A stretch of 13,298 bases of DNA from an uncultured Eubacteriales bacterium. Lineage in GTDB: Bacteria > Bacillota > Clostridia > Oscillospirales > Oscillospiraceae. Position numbers and translations under genes: made by a program. This document shows positions 1-6,597 of this stretch, one piece after another. The stretch spans positions 1 through 13,298 of the forward strand of contig UROL01000041.1 of NCBI GenBank assembly GCA_900549495.1. Reading direction: 5' to 3'. Each line of letters opens with the position of its first letter. Position 1 is the first letter of the stretch. Under the pieces are notes generated by a model. That model worked only from the letters and a program-made list of their open reading frames with translations, was not told the origin of the DNA and searched no databases.

Positions 1-43
1 TCAGCCTCGGTCTCGTGGGCTCGGAGATGTGTATAAGAGACAG
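1..43. other. Illumina Nextera adaptor plus i7 index (sequencing artefact)
   Basis: Bases 10-43 match in full the 34-base Nextera transposase read-2 adaptor as I recall it, ending in the 19-base mosaic end (AGATGTGTATAAGAGACAG, 25-43). Bases 2-9 (cagcctcg) are the reverse complement of CGAGGCTG, which I recall as Nextera i7 index N710, and base 1 fits the first base of the P7 stem. The order is that of an untrimmed library end. Genomic sequence therefore begins at base 44. Reading frames crossing this point carry adaptor-encoded residues such as MCIRDR on the plus strand or LLYTS on the minus strand and should not be annotated. Confidence 0.97.
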
Positions 44-521
44 GCTCCAGCAGCCGGTTCTGCCGCAAGGGGTCGGGCAGGAAGCCGTCGTACCGGGCAA
101 TCAGATCCGGGGGCAGGGGGCCCAGGAACAGGGTGTCCTGGGTGGACTTCAGGCGGCAGCACTCCATGCGGAAGCGGTCGCCGTACACCGTCAGCGCCAC
201 CTGCTGGCCCTTTTTCTCCGGCGCCCCGGCATCGTTGACGATGGACAAATCCGCCATGGACACATCGTCGGCGCATACGGCCACGGTGTAGGTTCGGAAG
301 GTGTTGTACTCCCGGCCCAGCTCGTCCAGCTTTTGTGCATAATCACCATATTTTAGAATGGTTTTTTCAGCACCCTGCCCAATAAGTTTTAATCCGGGAG
401 TTCGAATGACGATTTTTTGAGAATAGACGCCCGGGGCCAGATGGACAAAAGCGTTTTCTGGGGCATTGTCCAGGGCCTGCTGCAAAGAATCACCGGGATG
501 GAGAAATAGCTCATTATTCAT
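44..521 (-). CDS. Pectinesterase (carbohydrate esterase family 8), N-terminal part, cut by contig end
   Basis: Pectinesterases remove methyl esters from galacturonic acid residues of pectin. The 159 visible codons begin at ATG 521-519, preceded by AAAGAGG. Residues 9-35 (PGDSLQQALDNAP...HLAPGVY) form the usual first turns of the right-handed beta-helix. GQQVAL (105-110) holds the Gln equivalent to the conserved QAVAL glutamine, and STQDTLF (126-132) is the family's GYQDTLY motif with the first catalytic Asp at 129. The second catalytic Asp (DFIFG motif) and active-site Arg lie beyond the contig end, so activity cannot be judged. There is no signal peptide: the protein starts MNNELFLHPGD. It therefore looks cytoplasmic, unlike secreted plant-pathogen enzymes. 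It is divergent from the transporter operon at 708. The frame stays open into the adaptor, whose residues are not part of the protein. Confidence 0.88.
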
Positions 522-570
522 AATATTCAGCCTCTTTGTTGGGTTTTCTTGTGCGGATTGCTTACGCTGC

Positions 571-579
571 ATTATAACA
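571..579 (-). promoter_or_regulatory. Extended -10 promoter element for the pectinesterase gene
   Basis: On the minus strand this reads TGTTATAAT: a perfect TATAAT -10 with the TG of an extended -10. It lies about 50 bp upstream of the pectinesterase ATG and implies a leader of roughly 40 nt. The upstream 17-18 bp position is an AT-rich run with no good TTGACA, consistent with an extended -10 promoter or one that needs an activator. Confidence 0.6.
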
Positions 580-644
580 CATAAACAAAATAAATAAATC
601 CTTTCGGAAGCAAAAGACTTTTTTGTGCATAAAGCATCTTGTTT

Positions 645-679
645 TTGATATGTACTTTACGGTACTTGGCTTCTAGAAT
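645..679 (+). promoter_or_regulatory. Probable promoter of the importer/pectin operon
   Basis: TAGAAT (674-679) matches the -10 consensus at 5 of 6 positions and sits 28 bp before the first ATG of the operon. No -35 is found at 17 bp. The nearest good hexamer, TTGATA (645-650), is 23 bp away, too far for normal sigma-A spacing. This would suit a promoter that needs an activator such as the AraC-family protein encoded at 11529..12320, but that link is inference. The rest of the 522-707 gap is AT-rich and shows no other gene. Confidence 0.4.
652..667 (+). repeat. Direct repeat GTACTT-N4-GTACTT, candidate activator site
   Basis: Two identical hexamers GTACTT (652-657 and 662-667) are spaced exactly 10 bp start to start, so they face the same side of the helix. 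They end 6 bp before the candidate -10 at 674. Direct repeats overlapping the -35 position are typical of AraC-family activator sites. The assignment is inference from position and symmetry. Confidence 0.35.
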
Positions 680-707
680 AAAAACAGAAAGACGGGAGGG
701 TACACCC

Positions 708-1277
708 ATGAATCGCCATTGGACATTTGCACAATACCGCCGAGCGGATTTGCTCACATGGGCCGGAATCGGCGCTCTGTGTGAATATATAATGACCCTG
801 GCGGCCCGGCGATGGTTTCCGGCCCAGCTGTATACCGTCTCCGTCACTGCCGCTGTCTGCGCCATTGTGCTGATGCGCTGGGGAGGCTGGGCCGGGCTTC
901 ACGCCGCAGTGGGCGGGCTGGTGTTCGCTCTGGCCTCCGGGGGCAGCGGAGGCCAGATAGCCGTCTACGCCCTGGGGAATCTGGGCTGCCTGGCGCTGCT
1001 GCCCCTGCTGAAAAAGAAGCAGCGCATCCGCAGTGACAAGCTCTTCACCGCCCTGTTTGGCCTGGGTGTCACCCTGAGTATGCAGTTGGGCCGGGGGCTG
1101 GTGGCGCTGGCCCTGGGGGCGGAGCTCTCCGCCTGCGTGGGGTTTTTCACCACGGATACCCTGACGGATTTGTTCACCATGGTGGTTGTGTCCCTTTCCA
1201 GAAATCTGGATGGGATTTTCGAGGACCAGAAAAGCTACCTGCTTCGGATGGCAAAGCAGGAAAAGGGAGGATTTTGA
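708..1277 (+). CDS. Small six-helix membrane protein, possibly ECF S-component-like
   Basis: A 189-residue polytopic membrane protein of unknown function. ATG 708 follows GGGAGGG (694-700) at good spacing, so this start is preferred over in-frame upstream starts. About six hydrophobic segments are visible, near residues 15-33, 40-56, 61-76, 84-101, 110-130 and 133-160, with a basic KKKQRIR loop (102-108). The C-terminus is charged and probably cytoplasmic. Size, helix count, the glycine-rich WGGWAGLHAAVGG stretch (58-70) and YALGN (87-91) resemble the fold of energy-coupling-factor substrate-binding (S) subunits, but I see no clear vitamin-transporter signature. It is the first gene of the operon and its TGA overlaps the permease ATG by one base, so the two are probably translationally coupled. 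It could be an importer accessory subunit or an independent transporter. The S-component idea is weak. Confidence 0.6.
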   Translation: MNRHWTFAQYRRADLLTWAGIGALCEYIMTLAARRWFPAQLYTVSVTAAVCAIVLMRWGGWAGLHAAVGGLVFALASGGSGGQIAVYALGNLGCLALLPLLKKKQRIRSDKLFTALFGLGVTLSMQLGRGLVALALGAELSACVGFFTTDTLTDLFTMVVVSLSRNLDGIFEDQKSYLLRMAKQEKGGF

Positions 1278-2329
1278 TGAAAGCAAAGGCTGCTGACTAC
1301 CTTTTGTATGACCAGGGGAAGAGGGTTTACCGGGAAGACCCGGAGCAGGCCGTGCGGGACGATGTGGAGAAGCACTATTGGCTCCATGTGGCCCGGATGG
1401 TGGCCAGGGACTGGCGGCTGTATCTGATGCTGATTCCCATGCTGCTGGTGTTCCTGTTCTGGCGGTATTTCCCCATGTATGAGCTGCTGGGCTGCTTCAA
1501 GGTCTCCGACGAGGTGAAGCCCGTGGCAGACCAGCTGTTTGCCGGTTTCTCCAATTTCAAGGTGCTGCTGGTAGGGGAGGGCTCCAAGACCACCGAATTC
1601 TGGCGGGCCCTGCGGAATACCTTCCTGCTGAGCTTCTATGGGCTGTGCTTCGGCTTCCCTGTACCCATTATCTTGGCTCTGTTCTTCAATGAAATCAAAT
1701 CCAATATCGCCCGGTCGGTGTATCAGGTGATGACCTATCTGCCCAAGTTTATGTCCACCGTGGTTATGACCAGCCTGGTCACCATGCTGGTCAAGCAGGG
1801 GTCGCTGACCTCCAATATGGGCGTGGTTTCCCAGCTGCTGTGCAATCTGGGGCTGATTTCCCAGGAGGTGGCCCAGGGAGGGCTGCTGAACCAGCCGGGG
1901 TTCTTCCGCTCCATCTACCAAATCTCCGGCATCTGGGAGGCGGCGGGCTATGACTCCATTGTTTTCTTCGCCGCCATTATCGCCATCTCCCCCACCAGCT
2001 ACGAGGCCGCCCAGATTGATGGGGCGGGAAAAATGGCCCAGATGAAATATGTGGTGCTGCCCAGCATCCTTTCCACCATTGTGATTATGCTCATCACCCG
2101 CATCGGCTCCCTGCTGAACATCGGCTACGAGAAGGTGCTGCTGCTGTACAATACCAATACCTACGTCACCGCCGACGTGGTCTCCACCTTTGCCCAGCGC
2201 TACGGCATGGCCGGGGCCGCCAAGGGCATCGCCTCCGCCGCCGAGATGATGAACAACGTCATCGGTATGCTGCTGGTCATCGGTGCCAACACCATCGCCC
2301 GGAAGGCGTCCGACGTGTCGCTGTACTAA
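1277..2329 (+). CDS. Sugar ABC transporter permease, LplB type
   Basis: A 350-residue inner-membrane permease of the carbohydrate-uptake (CUT1) importers, of the LplB subgroup that takes up complex oligosaccharides. It has a cytoplasmic N-terminal stretch of about 45 residues, a first helix near 49-65 (LYLMLIPMLLVFLFW), and several further helices. The coupling-helix EAA motif is EAAQIDGAG (243-251), followed by KYVVLPSI, which contacts the ATPase. ATG 1277 follows GGGAGG (1265-1270); a TTG at 1274 is the alternative start. It overlaps the previous gene by one base and is 10 bp from the partner permease. It pairs with the 2340 permease as a heterodimer. Substrate specificity is inferred only from the neighbouring pectin enzymes. 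Confidence 0.92.
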   Translation: MKAKAADYLLYDQGKRVYREDPEQAVRDDVEKHYWLHVARMVARDWRLYLMLIPMLLVFLFWRYFPMYELLGCFKVSDEVKPVADQLFAGFSNFKVLLVGEGSKTTEFWRALRNTFLLSFYGLCFGFPVPIILALFFNEIKSNIARSVYQVMTYLPKFMSTVVMTSLVTMLVKQGSLTSNMGVVSQLLCNLGLISQEVAQGGLLNQPGFFRSIYQISGIWEAAGYDSIVFFAAIIAISPTSYEAAQIDGAGKMAQMKYVVLPSILSTIVIMLITRIGSLLNIGYEKVLLLYNTNTYVTADVVSTFAQRYGMAGAAKGIASAAEMMNNVIGMLLVIGANTIARKASDVSLY

Positions 2330-2339
2330 GGGGGCTGCC

Positions 2340-3230
2340 ATGAAACGAAAACTGGAAATATCCGAGCTGATTTTCAAAATCCTCAGCTATACCCTGCTTA
2401 CGGTTTTTGCCCTGTGCTGCCTGTACCCCTTTGTGTATGCCGTCTCCGCCGCCATCAGTGGCCGGGATGCGGTGGAGTACAGCCAGGTGGTGCTCTTCCC
2501 CAAGGACATCCAGTTTGATGCCTTTAAGCGGATGTTCAACAACAATATGTTCTGGAACGCCTATTCCAACACCCTGTTCCTCACCCTCTACGGCACCATC
2601 TGGTCGCTGTTCGTGGCCATCCTGGGGGGCTACGCCCTGTCCAAAAAGCGGCTGCTGTTCCGCCGGGGCTTCAATTTCTTCCTGGTGTTTACCATGTGGT
2701 TCTCCGCCGGACTGGTGCCCCAGTACCTGAACTACCTGGATACCAAGGCAGTGTTCAACTCCGTGGGCATCACCGACGACAAGTGGCTGGTGGTTATCGC
2801 CATGGGCATGGCCGCCATGAACATCATCCTCCTGCGAAACGCCTTCGAGGGGGTGCCCAGCGAGATCGAGGAGGCCGCCATTGTAGACGGCGCCACGGAA
2901 TTCCAGGTGCTGCGGAAGGTGTATATCCCCATGAGCAAGTCCACCATTGCAACGGTGGCCCTGTTCTTCGCCATCTCCCGGTGGAACGGCTACTTCTGGG
3001 CCCGGCAGATGATTTCCAATTCCAACGAGCATCCCCTGCAGGTGTTCATCCGGCTCCAGCTGGAGCAGTACACCGACCCGGAATTCATGGCCGGCTGGAA
3101 TGAGGTCTTCGCCTCCGACTCCATGATTTATGCCCTGATTGTCTGCTCCATTGTGCCCATATTGGTGATTTACCCCTTCATCCAGAAATACTTTGCCAAG
3201 GGCGTCAATGTAGGCGGCGTGAAGGAATAA
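2340..3230 (+). CDS. Sugar ABC transporter permease, LplC/AraQ type
   Basis: A 296-residue permease, second half of the importer's membrane channel. It opens with a short basic N-terminus (MKRKLEISELIF) and a first helix near 15-36, with the classic FALCCLYPFVYAVSAAIS sequence of this subgroup. The EAA coupling motif is EAAIVDGAT (178-186), followed by KVYIPMSKSTIATVALFF. The C-terminus ends in the typical FIQKYFAKGVNVGGVKE, a hallmark tail of LplC/YtcP-type permeases. ATG 2340 follows AGGGGG (2329-2334). An in-frame extension back to 2283 lies inside the upstream gene and is not supported. A 76-bp gap separates it from the binding-protein gene. Confidence 0.93.
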   Translation: MKRKLEISELIFKILSYTLLTVFALCCLYPFVYAVSAAISGRDAVEYSQVVLFPKDIQFDAFKRMFNNNMFWNAYSNTLFLTLYGTIWSLFVAILGGYALSKKRLLFRRGFNFFLVFTMWFSAGLVPQYLNYLDTKAVFNSVGITDDKWLVVIAMGMAAMNIILLRNAFEGVPSEIEEAAIVDGATEFQVLRKVYIPMSKSTIATVALFFAISRWNGYFWARQMISNSNEHPLQVFIRLQLEQYTDPEFMAGWNEVFASDSMIYALIVCSIVPILVIYPFIQKYFAKGVNVGGVKE

Positions 3231-3252
3231 AAGGGAATAACCACGTGTTTAT

Positions 3253-3266
3253 GCAGAGAAATCTGC
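3253..3266 (+). promoter_or_regulatory. Small GAAA-tetraloop hairpin between permease and binding-protein genes
   Basis: GCAGA (3253-3257), loop GAAA (3258-3261) and TCTGC (3262-3266) form a perfect 5-bp stem with a GNRA loop, followed by TTTAAGC. It lies in the 76-bp gap before the binding-protein gene. The stem is short and no real T-tract follows, so an RNA-processing or stabilising role is more likely than full termination. Confidence 0.35.
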
Positions 3267-3306
3267 TTTAAGCAAACAAAATTCACATTGAAATGAGGAG
3301 GAAAAC

Positions 3307-5394
3307 ATGAAAAACCTGAAATCTCTGCTTGCTGCATTGCTGGCGGTATGCATGGTTGCCACATTGCTGGTGGGCACCGTCTCCGCTGAAAACGGCCTGG
3401 ACTACGCCCAGGGCACCACTTTGCGTATGGCCACCGGCTACAACAACGCAAAGACCGGCCTGTTCTTCAACGCAGAAGTCGCTGGCGAGGGCATCACCCT
3501 GGCCGACGGCGTCACCTATCACAGCGGCGACCTGAAGCCCACTTGGGTGGAGGTTCAGAACGTCCTGGGCGTCACCTTTGAGGACAAGTACCAGGGCAAC
3601 TCCGCCGCCAAGGAATTCGAGTACTGGAAAGACCGTCTGTCCGAGGTGGACATGGTTTCCGGCACCGCCGTCCTCCTGTCCGAGTACGGCGAAACCGGCG
3701 CTCTGGTGAACATCGCCGAATACCTGGATAAGATGCCCAACTTCAAGGCCTATCTGGAAGAGAATCCCATTGTCCACCTGTCCATCACCGGCAATACCAC
3801 CACCGGTGCCATCTATTTCTCCCCCTATTTCGACGGCGTTAACGACATCGAGCGTATGCCCCTGATGCGTGCCGACTGGGTGCAGAAGCTCCTGGACGGC
3901 GAGGGCGCATTTGAGGCCCCTGCCTGCAACAACACCGCCGAGCCCGCCTATGCGCCCTATATGCCCCTGGAGGGCACCGTGGACGTGGACGTGGTCACCC
4001 CCGACGGCACCGCCGTGGAGACCATCACCAAGAACTACGATGCCGCCGGAAACATCGTGGCCAAGATGAACGAGGCCGGCTCCATGTCCGGTGTAGAGGC
4101 CGTGAATATGCTCCGCAGCTACATTGACCAGGCCTACGACGGCTACTACGGCACCAGCCGCTCCGACCTGTTCATCGGCCAGAACGCCGCCTGGGATGCC
4201 GACGAGCTGGTGGCCCTGCTGCGCTGCGTGGTGGCCAACCCCCAGACCCTGAACGGCACCGACAGTGTCCAGGGCCTGTTCAGCCGGGAAGACAACAACA
4301 ACCAGCGCCGGGTGGATATGTTCCGTTTCGCCGGTACCCTCTTTGGCATCCGGGGCCTGGAATCCCGCCAGGATTACCTGTATGTGGGCGAGGACGGTAC
4401 GCTCTATGATGCCCGCCAGATGCCCGAAACCTATGAAGCTCTGGAAAACATGAACGCCATGGTTCAGGAGGGCCTGATTTCCAAGGCCTTTGTGGATATG
4501 TCCGAGGAGAGCACCAAGACCTATCTGCAAAACGACCTGGGCTTCATGCACTACGACTACAACCAGACCCAGACCGTCTACAACGCCACCGTGCTGAACG
4601 ACGGCGAGAAGTACATGGCCGTGATGGTTCCCGTGGCCCACTGGTACGACGGCACCGACGAGGACGGCGTGTATATGCGCTTCACCGAATCCTGGCGCTC
4701 CGTGAAGACCGACGGCTGGGGCATCTCCAAGGCCGGCGTGGGGGACGACACCAATAAGCTGAACGCCGCCCTGGCCCTCATCGACTACGCCTACAGCGAC
4801 AAGGGCATGATTCTCATGTCCTACGGCCCCGATGCCTTCATCAAGACCAATGACGACGGCAGCTACGTGACCTTCCACTTCAACGGCAAGGAAATGCCTG
4901 TTATCGCCGATGCCACCTACGACGAGCTGTGGGAAAAGGCCTCCGGCAACTACACCAACTATGCCCGCCAGTACCTGGGCTCCACCCTGTCCTTCGCCAA
5001 GAGCCAGGCCTTTGAGTACCAGTGCACCCACCAGGTGGGCAAGGAGGGCGCAGGCCACATCTCCAACGCCATTGCCCTGGGCACCATCAAGCACCCCATG
5101 CTGGCTGTCACCGAGAACCCCTGGTACACCTCTGTGCCCACCGTGCTGCCCACCACCACCGTGGAAAACGACATGGTGAACTCCTACTCCGAGCTGAAGA
5201 CCAAGTTCTCCTCCTCCAAGGACGGCCAGAATATCCTGGTTGACCTGATTGCCTCCGGCTACAACGATGATATGTACGATGCCGAGGACGCCGCTGCCGT
5301 CGTCTCCGAGGAGTGGGGCGGTATGCAGTACCTGAACATCAAGCAGGATGCCTGGGACCGCCTGCTGGACTACTACGACACCCTGGGCGAATAA
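3307..5394 (+). CDS. Large extracellular solute-binding protein of the oligosaccharide importer
   Basis: A 695-residue substrate-binding protein that should capture the oligosaccharide outside the cell and deliver it to the permease pair. ATG 3307 follows a strong GAGGAGG. The N-terminus is a clear signal peptide: basic MKNLK, hydrophobic core 6-24, and a VSA|EN cleavage site after residue 27. The mature part has features of LplA/YtcQ-type binding proteins: LKPTWVEVQNVLGVTFEDKY (77-96) and an LMRADWVQKLL segment after an aromatic FSPYFDG stretch. At about 75 kDa it is longer than the usual 45-60 kDa. No proper lipobox is present: Cys15 is preceded by LAV and followed by more hydrophobic residues. 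Membrane anchoring in a Gram-positive cell is therefore unexplained. Pectin-oligosaccharide specificity is inferred from the operon. Confidence 0.88.
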   Translation: MKNLKSLLAALLAVCMVATLLVGTVSAENGLDYAQGTTLRMATGYNNAKTGLFFNAEVAGEGITLADGVTYHSGDLKPTWVEVQNVLGVTFEDKYQGNSAAKEFEYWKDRLSEVDMVSGTAVLLSEYGETGALVNIAEYLDKMPNFKAYLEENPIVHLSITGNTTTGAIYFSPYFDGVNDIERMPLMRADWVQKLLDGEGAFEAPACNNTAEPAYAPYMPLEGTVDVDVVTPDGTAVETITKNYDAAGNIVAKMNEAGSMSGVEAVNMLRSYIDQAYDGYYGTSRSDLFIGQNAAWDADELVALLRCVVANPQTLNGTDSVQGLFSREDNNNQRRVDMFRFAGTLFGIRGLESRQDYLYVGEDGTLYDARQMPETYEALENMNAMVQEGLISKAFVDMSEESTKTYLQNDLGFMHYDYNQTQTVYNATVLNDGEKYMAVMVPVAHWYDGTDEDGVYMRFTESWRSVKTDGWGISKAGVGDDTNKLNAALALIDYAYSDKGMILMSYGPDAFIKTNDDGSYVTFHFNGKEMPVIADATYDELWEKASGNYTNYARQYLGSTLSFAKSQAFEYQCTHQVGKEGAGHISNAIALGTIKHPMLAVTENPWYTSVPTVLPTTTVENDMVNSYSELKTKFSSSKDGQNILVDLIASGYNDDMYDAEDAAAVVSEEWGGMQYLNIKQDAWDRLLDYYDTLGE

Positions 5395-5409
5395 AGCCCG
5401 CTCACCCCA

Positions 5410-5433
5410 CCGGGGGGCAGCAATGCCCCCCGG
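5410..5433 (+). promoter_or_regulatory. Very stable GNRA-loop hairpin after the binding-protein gene
   Basis: CCGGGGGGCA (5410-5419) and TGCCCCCCGG (5424-5433) are perfectly complementary 10-bp arms, closed by a GCAA tetraloop (5420-5423). The hairpin starts 15 bp after the binding-protein stop, in a 125-bp gap. It is followed by CCCCCTG and not a T-run, so it is not a typical intrinsic terminator. Hairpins at this place, as in malE-malF, commonly protect the binding-protein mRNA from 3' decay, so that more binding protein than membrane components is made. That role is inference from position. The rest of the gap (5434-5519) shows nothing but the next gene's GGAAGGAGG ribosome binding site. 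Confidence 0.7.
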
Positions 5434-5519
5434 CCCCCTGAATAATTTTCGCAATTTCCTGTATCCAAAGCACCCACGAAGCCCCTGTTTTCCATGGGAA
5501 AATGGGAAGGAGGTACTTT

Positions 5520-6110
5520 ATGTACAAAAAACAGATGAAGCTGCAAAAAATCCTGTGCCTGGTGGCTTTGGCTGCCAGCGCACTGGTTTTCATATATTCT
5601 CTGGGGATAATGACGGACTTATATGACAGTCTCTACGGCACCATGACCGACCCCAGCGACCTGTCCAAAACCACCGTTCCCGGCTCCATGGTCTATTACG
5701 ATATGCAGCCGTTTAACAATGCCTTTTTGAAGGCGGGCCTGGCCCTGATTCTGCTGAGCTGCCTGCTCTTCGTCACCCATACCCACAGCCGCCGGAAATA
5801 CTACACCGGCAATTACCTCAGCGTAGCCGCCCTGACGGCAACTGGGGTGGGCATCAGCATCTGGGCGGACGGCCAAATCAACAAATTCCGGGCCCAGTTC
5901 CTGAGCCTGGATTTCCAGGCCCTGGCCAAACATGCCAAGCGCTGGAAGACCCTGTATACCGAGTCCACCTTCTGGTTCGATATCCACTATGCCGTGTTTG
6001 CCGTGCTGCTTCTGACCTGCCTGGCCCTGGTGGCCTGCACCGTCTGGAAGATTCTGCTGATGCGGCAGGAGAGGGCCCTGATCGCCGCAGGAGAGGAGGC
6101 AGGAGTATGA
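5520..6110 (+). CDS. Small four-helix membrane protein, unknown function (A)
   Basis: A 196-residue membrane protein that I do not recognise. ATG 5520 follows GGAAGGAGG (5506-5514), so it is preferred to the in-frame upstream start at 5502. Hydrophobic segments lie near residues 11-31, 69-86, 99-116 and 155-176. The first loop (32-68) is long and rich in D, T and S and is probably outside. A basic HSRRKYY loop (89-95) follows helix 2. WADG (115-118) closes helix 3, and His156 opens helix 4. The C-terminal tail is charged. The same layout, with YSL in helix 1, DG after helix 3 and His at helix 4, recurs in the protein at 7668, suggesting a shared origin. It overlaps the next gene by four bases (ATGA). 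A role as an accessory subunit of the importer is guessed from context. Confidence 0.8.
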   Translation: MYKKQMKLQKILCLVALAASALVFIYSLGIMTDLYDSLYGTMTDPSDLSKTTVPGSMVYYDMQPFNNAFLKAGLALILLSCLLFVTHTHSRRKYYTGNYLSVAALTATGVGISIWADGQINKFRAQFLSLDFQALAKHAKRWKTLYTESTFWFDIHYAVFAVLLLTCLALVACTVWKILLMRQERALIAAGEEAGV

Positions 6111-6586
6111 CCGCCGAAAACAAACAGCTCCGGCTGGACAGAATGCGCTTTATCAAAAATAAGCTCCCCGCCAATCTGGCCCTGCTTGCCATAGTGTTTG
6201 ACGTGCTGTATTTCGTGTCCGTCTATCGCTCCGACGTTCGGGACTATTACTACACCATTCTCATCGGCGCTTCCATTTTGTATAATCTGGTGTTCATGCT
6301 GGCCTGTTTCCTGTCCAGCGAGGGCATCAAGAATTACAAAGGGCGCTATGCCCTGCTGCTGCTGGCCCTGGGGGCCGGTCAGTTCGTCAGAATTTTCGTT
6401 CTGCCCGCCCGGGCCCACGGCACCGTGCTGAAAAAGGTGGGCACCGTCATGGCCGATGGCCAGTACCGGTATGTGGTGACCTGCCTGGTGGCCTCCGGCA
6501 TCTGCTGCCTGGCCGCCGCCACCCTGGGCGGGGTACGCAGCAGCCAGCTCAGACGCTATCAGGCGGCAATGGAAGCCGGAAAGTAA
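6107..6586 (+). CDS. Small four-helix membrane protein, unknown function (B)
   Basis: A 159-residue membrane protein of unknown function, translationally coupled to its upstream neighbour through ATGA at 6107-6110. Its amphipathic basic N-terminus (LRLDRMRFIKNKL, 8-20) is followed by helices near 24-40, 51-69, 81-99 and 121-142. A polar YRSDVRDYYY loop (40-49) separates helices 1 and 2, and LSSEGIKNYKGRY (69-81) links helices 2 and 3. The short tail is basic (RRYQAAMEAGK). Polar and charged residues in the loops are well defined, which suggests a real, constrained protein. The stop codon lies inside the AAGGAGG of the ATPase gene, so expression is probably tied to it. I know no assigned function. 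Confidence 0.8.
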   Translation: MTAENKQLRLDRMRFIKNKLPANLALLAIVFDVLYFVSVYRSDVRDYYYTILIGASILYNLVFMLACFLSSEGIKNYKGRYALLLLALGAGQFVRIFVLPARAHGTVLKKVGTVMADGQYRYVVTCLVASGICCLAAATLGGVRSSQLRRYQAAMEAGK

Positions 6587-6597
6587 GGAGGTTCGCT

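Noticed and set aside
1..276. Minus-strand 91-codon frame ending in LLYTSPSPRDRG
   Set aside because: Off-frame shadow of the pectinesterase that runs into the adaptor; the correct minus frame is the one starting at 521.
15..356. Plus-strand reading frame starting MGSEMCIRDR
   Set aside because: Its first residues are translated Nextera adaptor, and the rest is antisense to the pectinesterase gene.
446..459. Catabolite-repression (cre)-like sequence on the minus strand, AGAAAACGCTTTTG
   Set aside because: It resembles TGWAANCGNTNWCA but misses the first base and the last two, and lies about 60 bp inside the coding region. Too weak to annotate.
3307..3387. Lipoprotein signal at Cys15 of the binding protein
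   Set aside because: Val at -1 is not accepted in a normal lipobox, and cleavage there would leave a hydrophobic mature N-terminus; VSA|EN at 27 fits an ordinary signal peptidase I site.
3283..5454. 723-codon open frame on the minus strand opposite the binding-protein gene
   Set aside because: It is rich in G, H and V with no domain, start signal or signal peptide. It results from C/G-ending codons on the plus strand, where a well-supported secreted protein is encoded.
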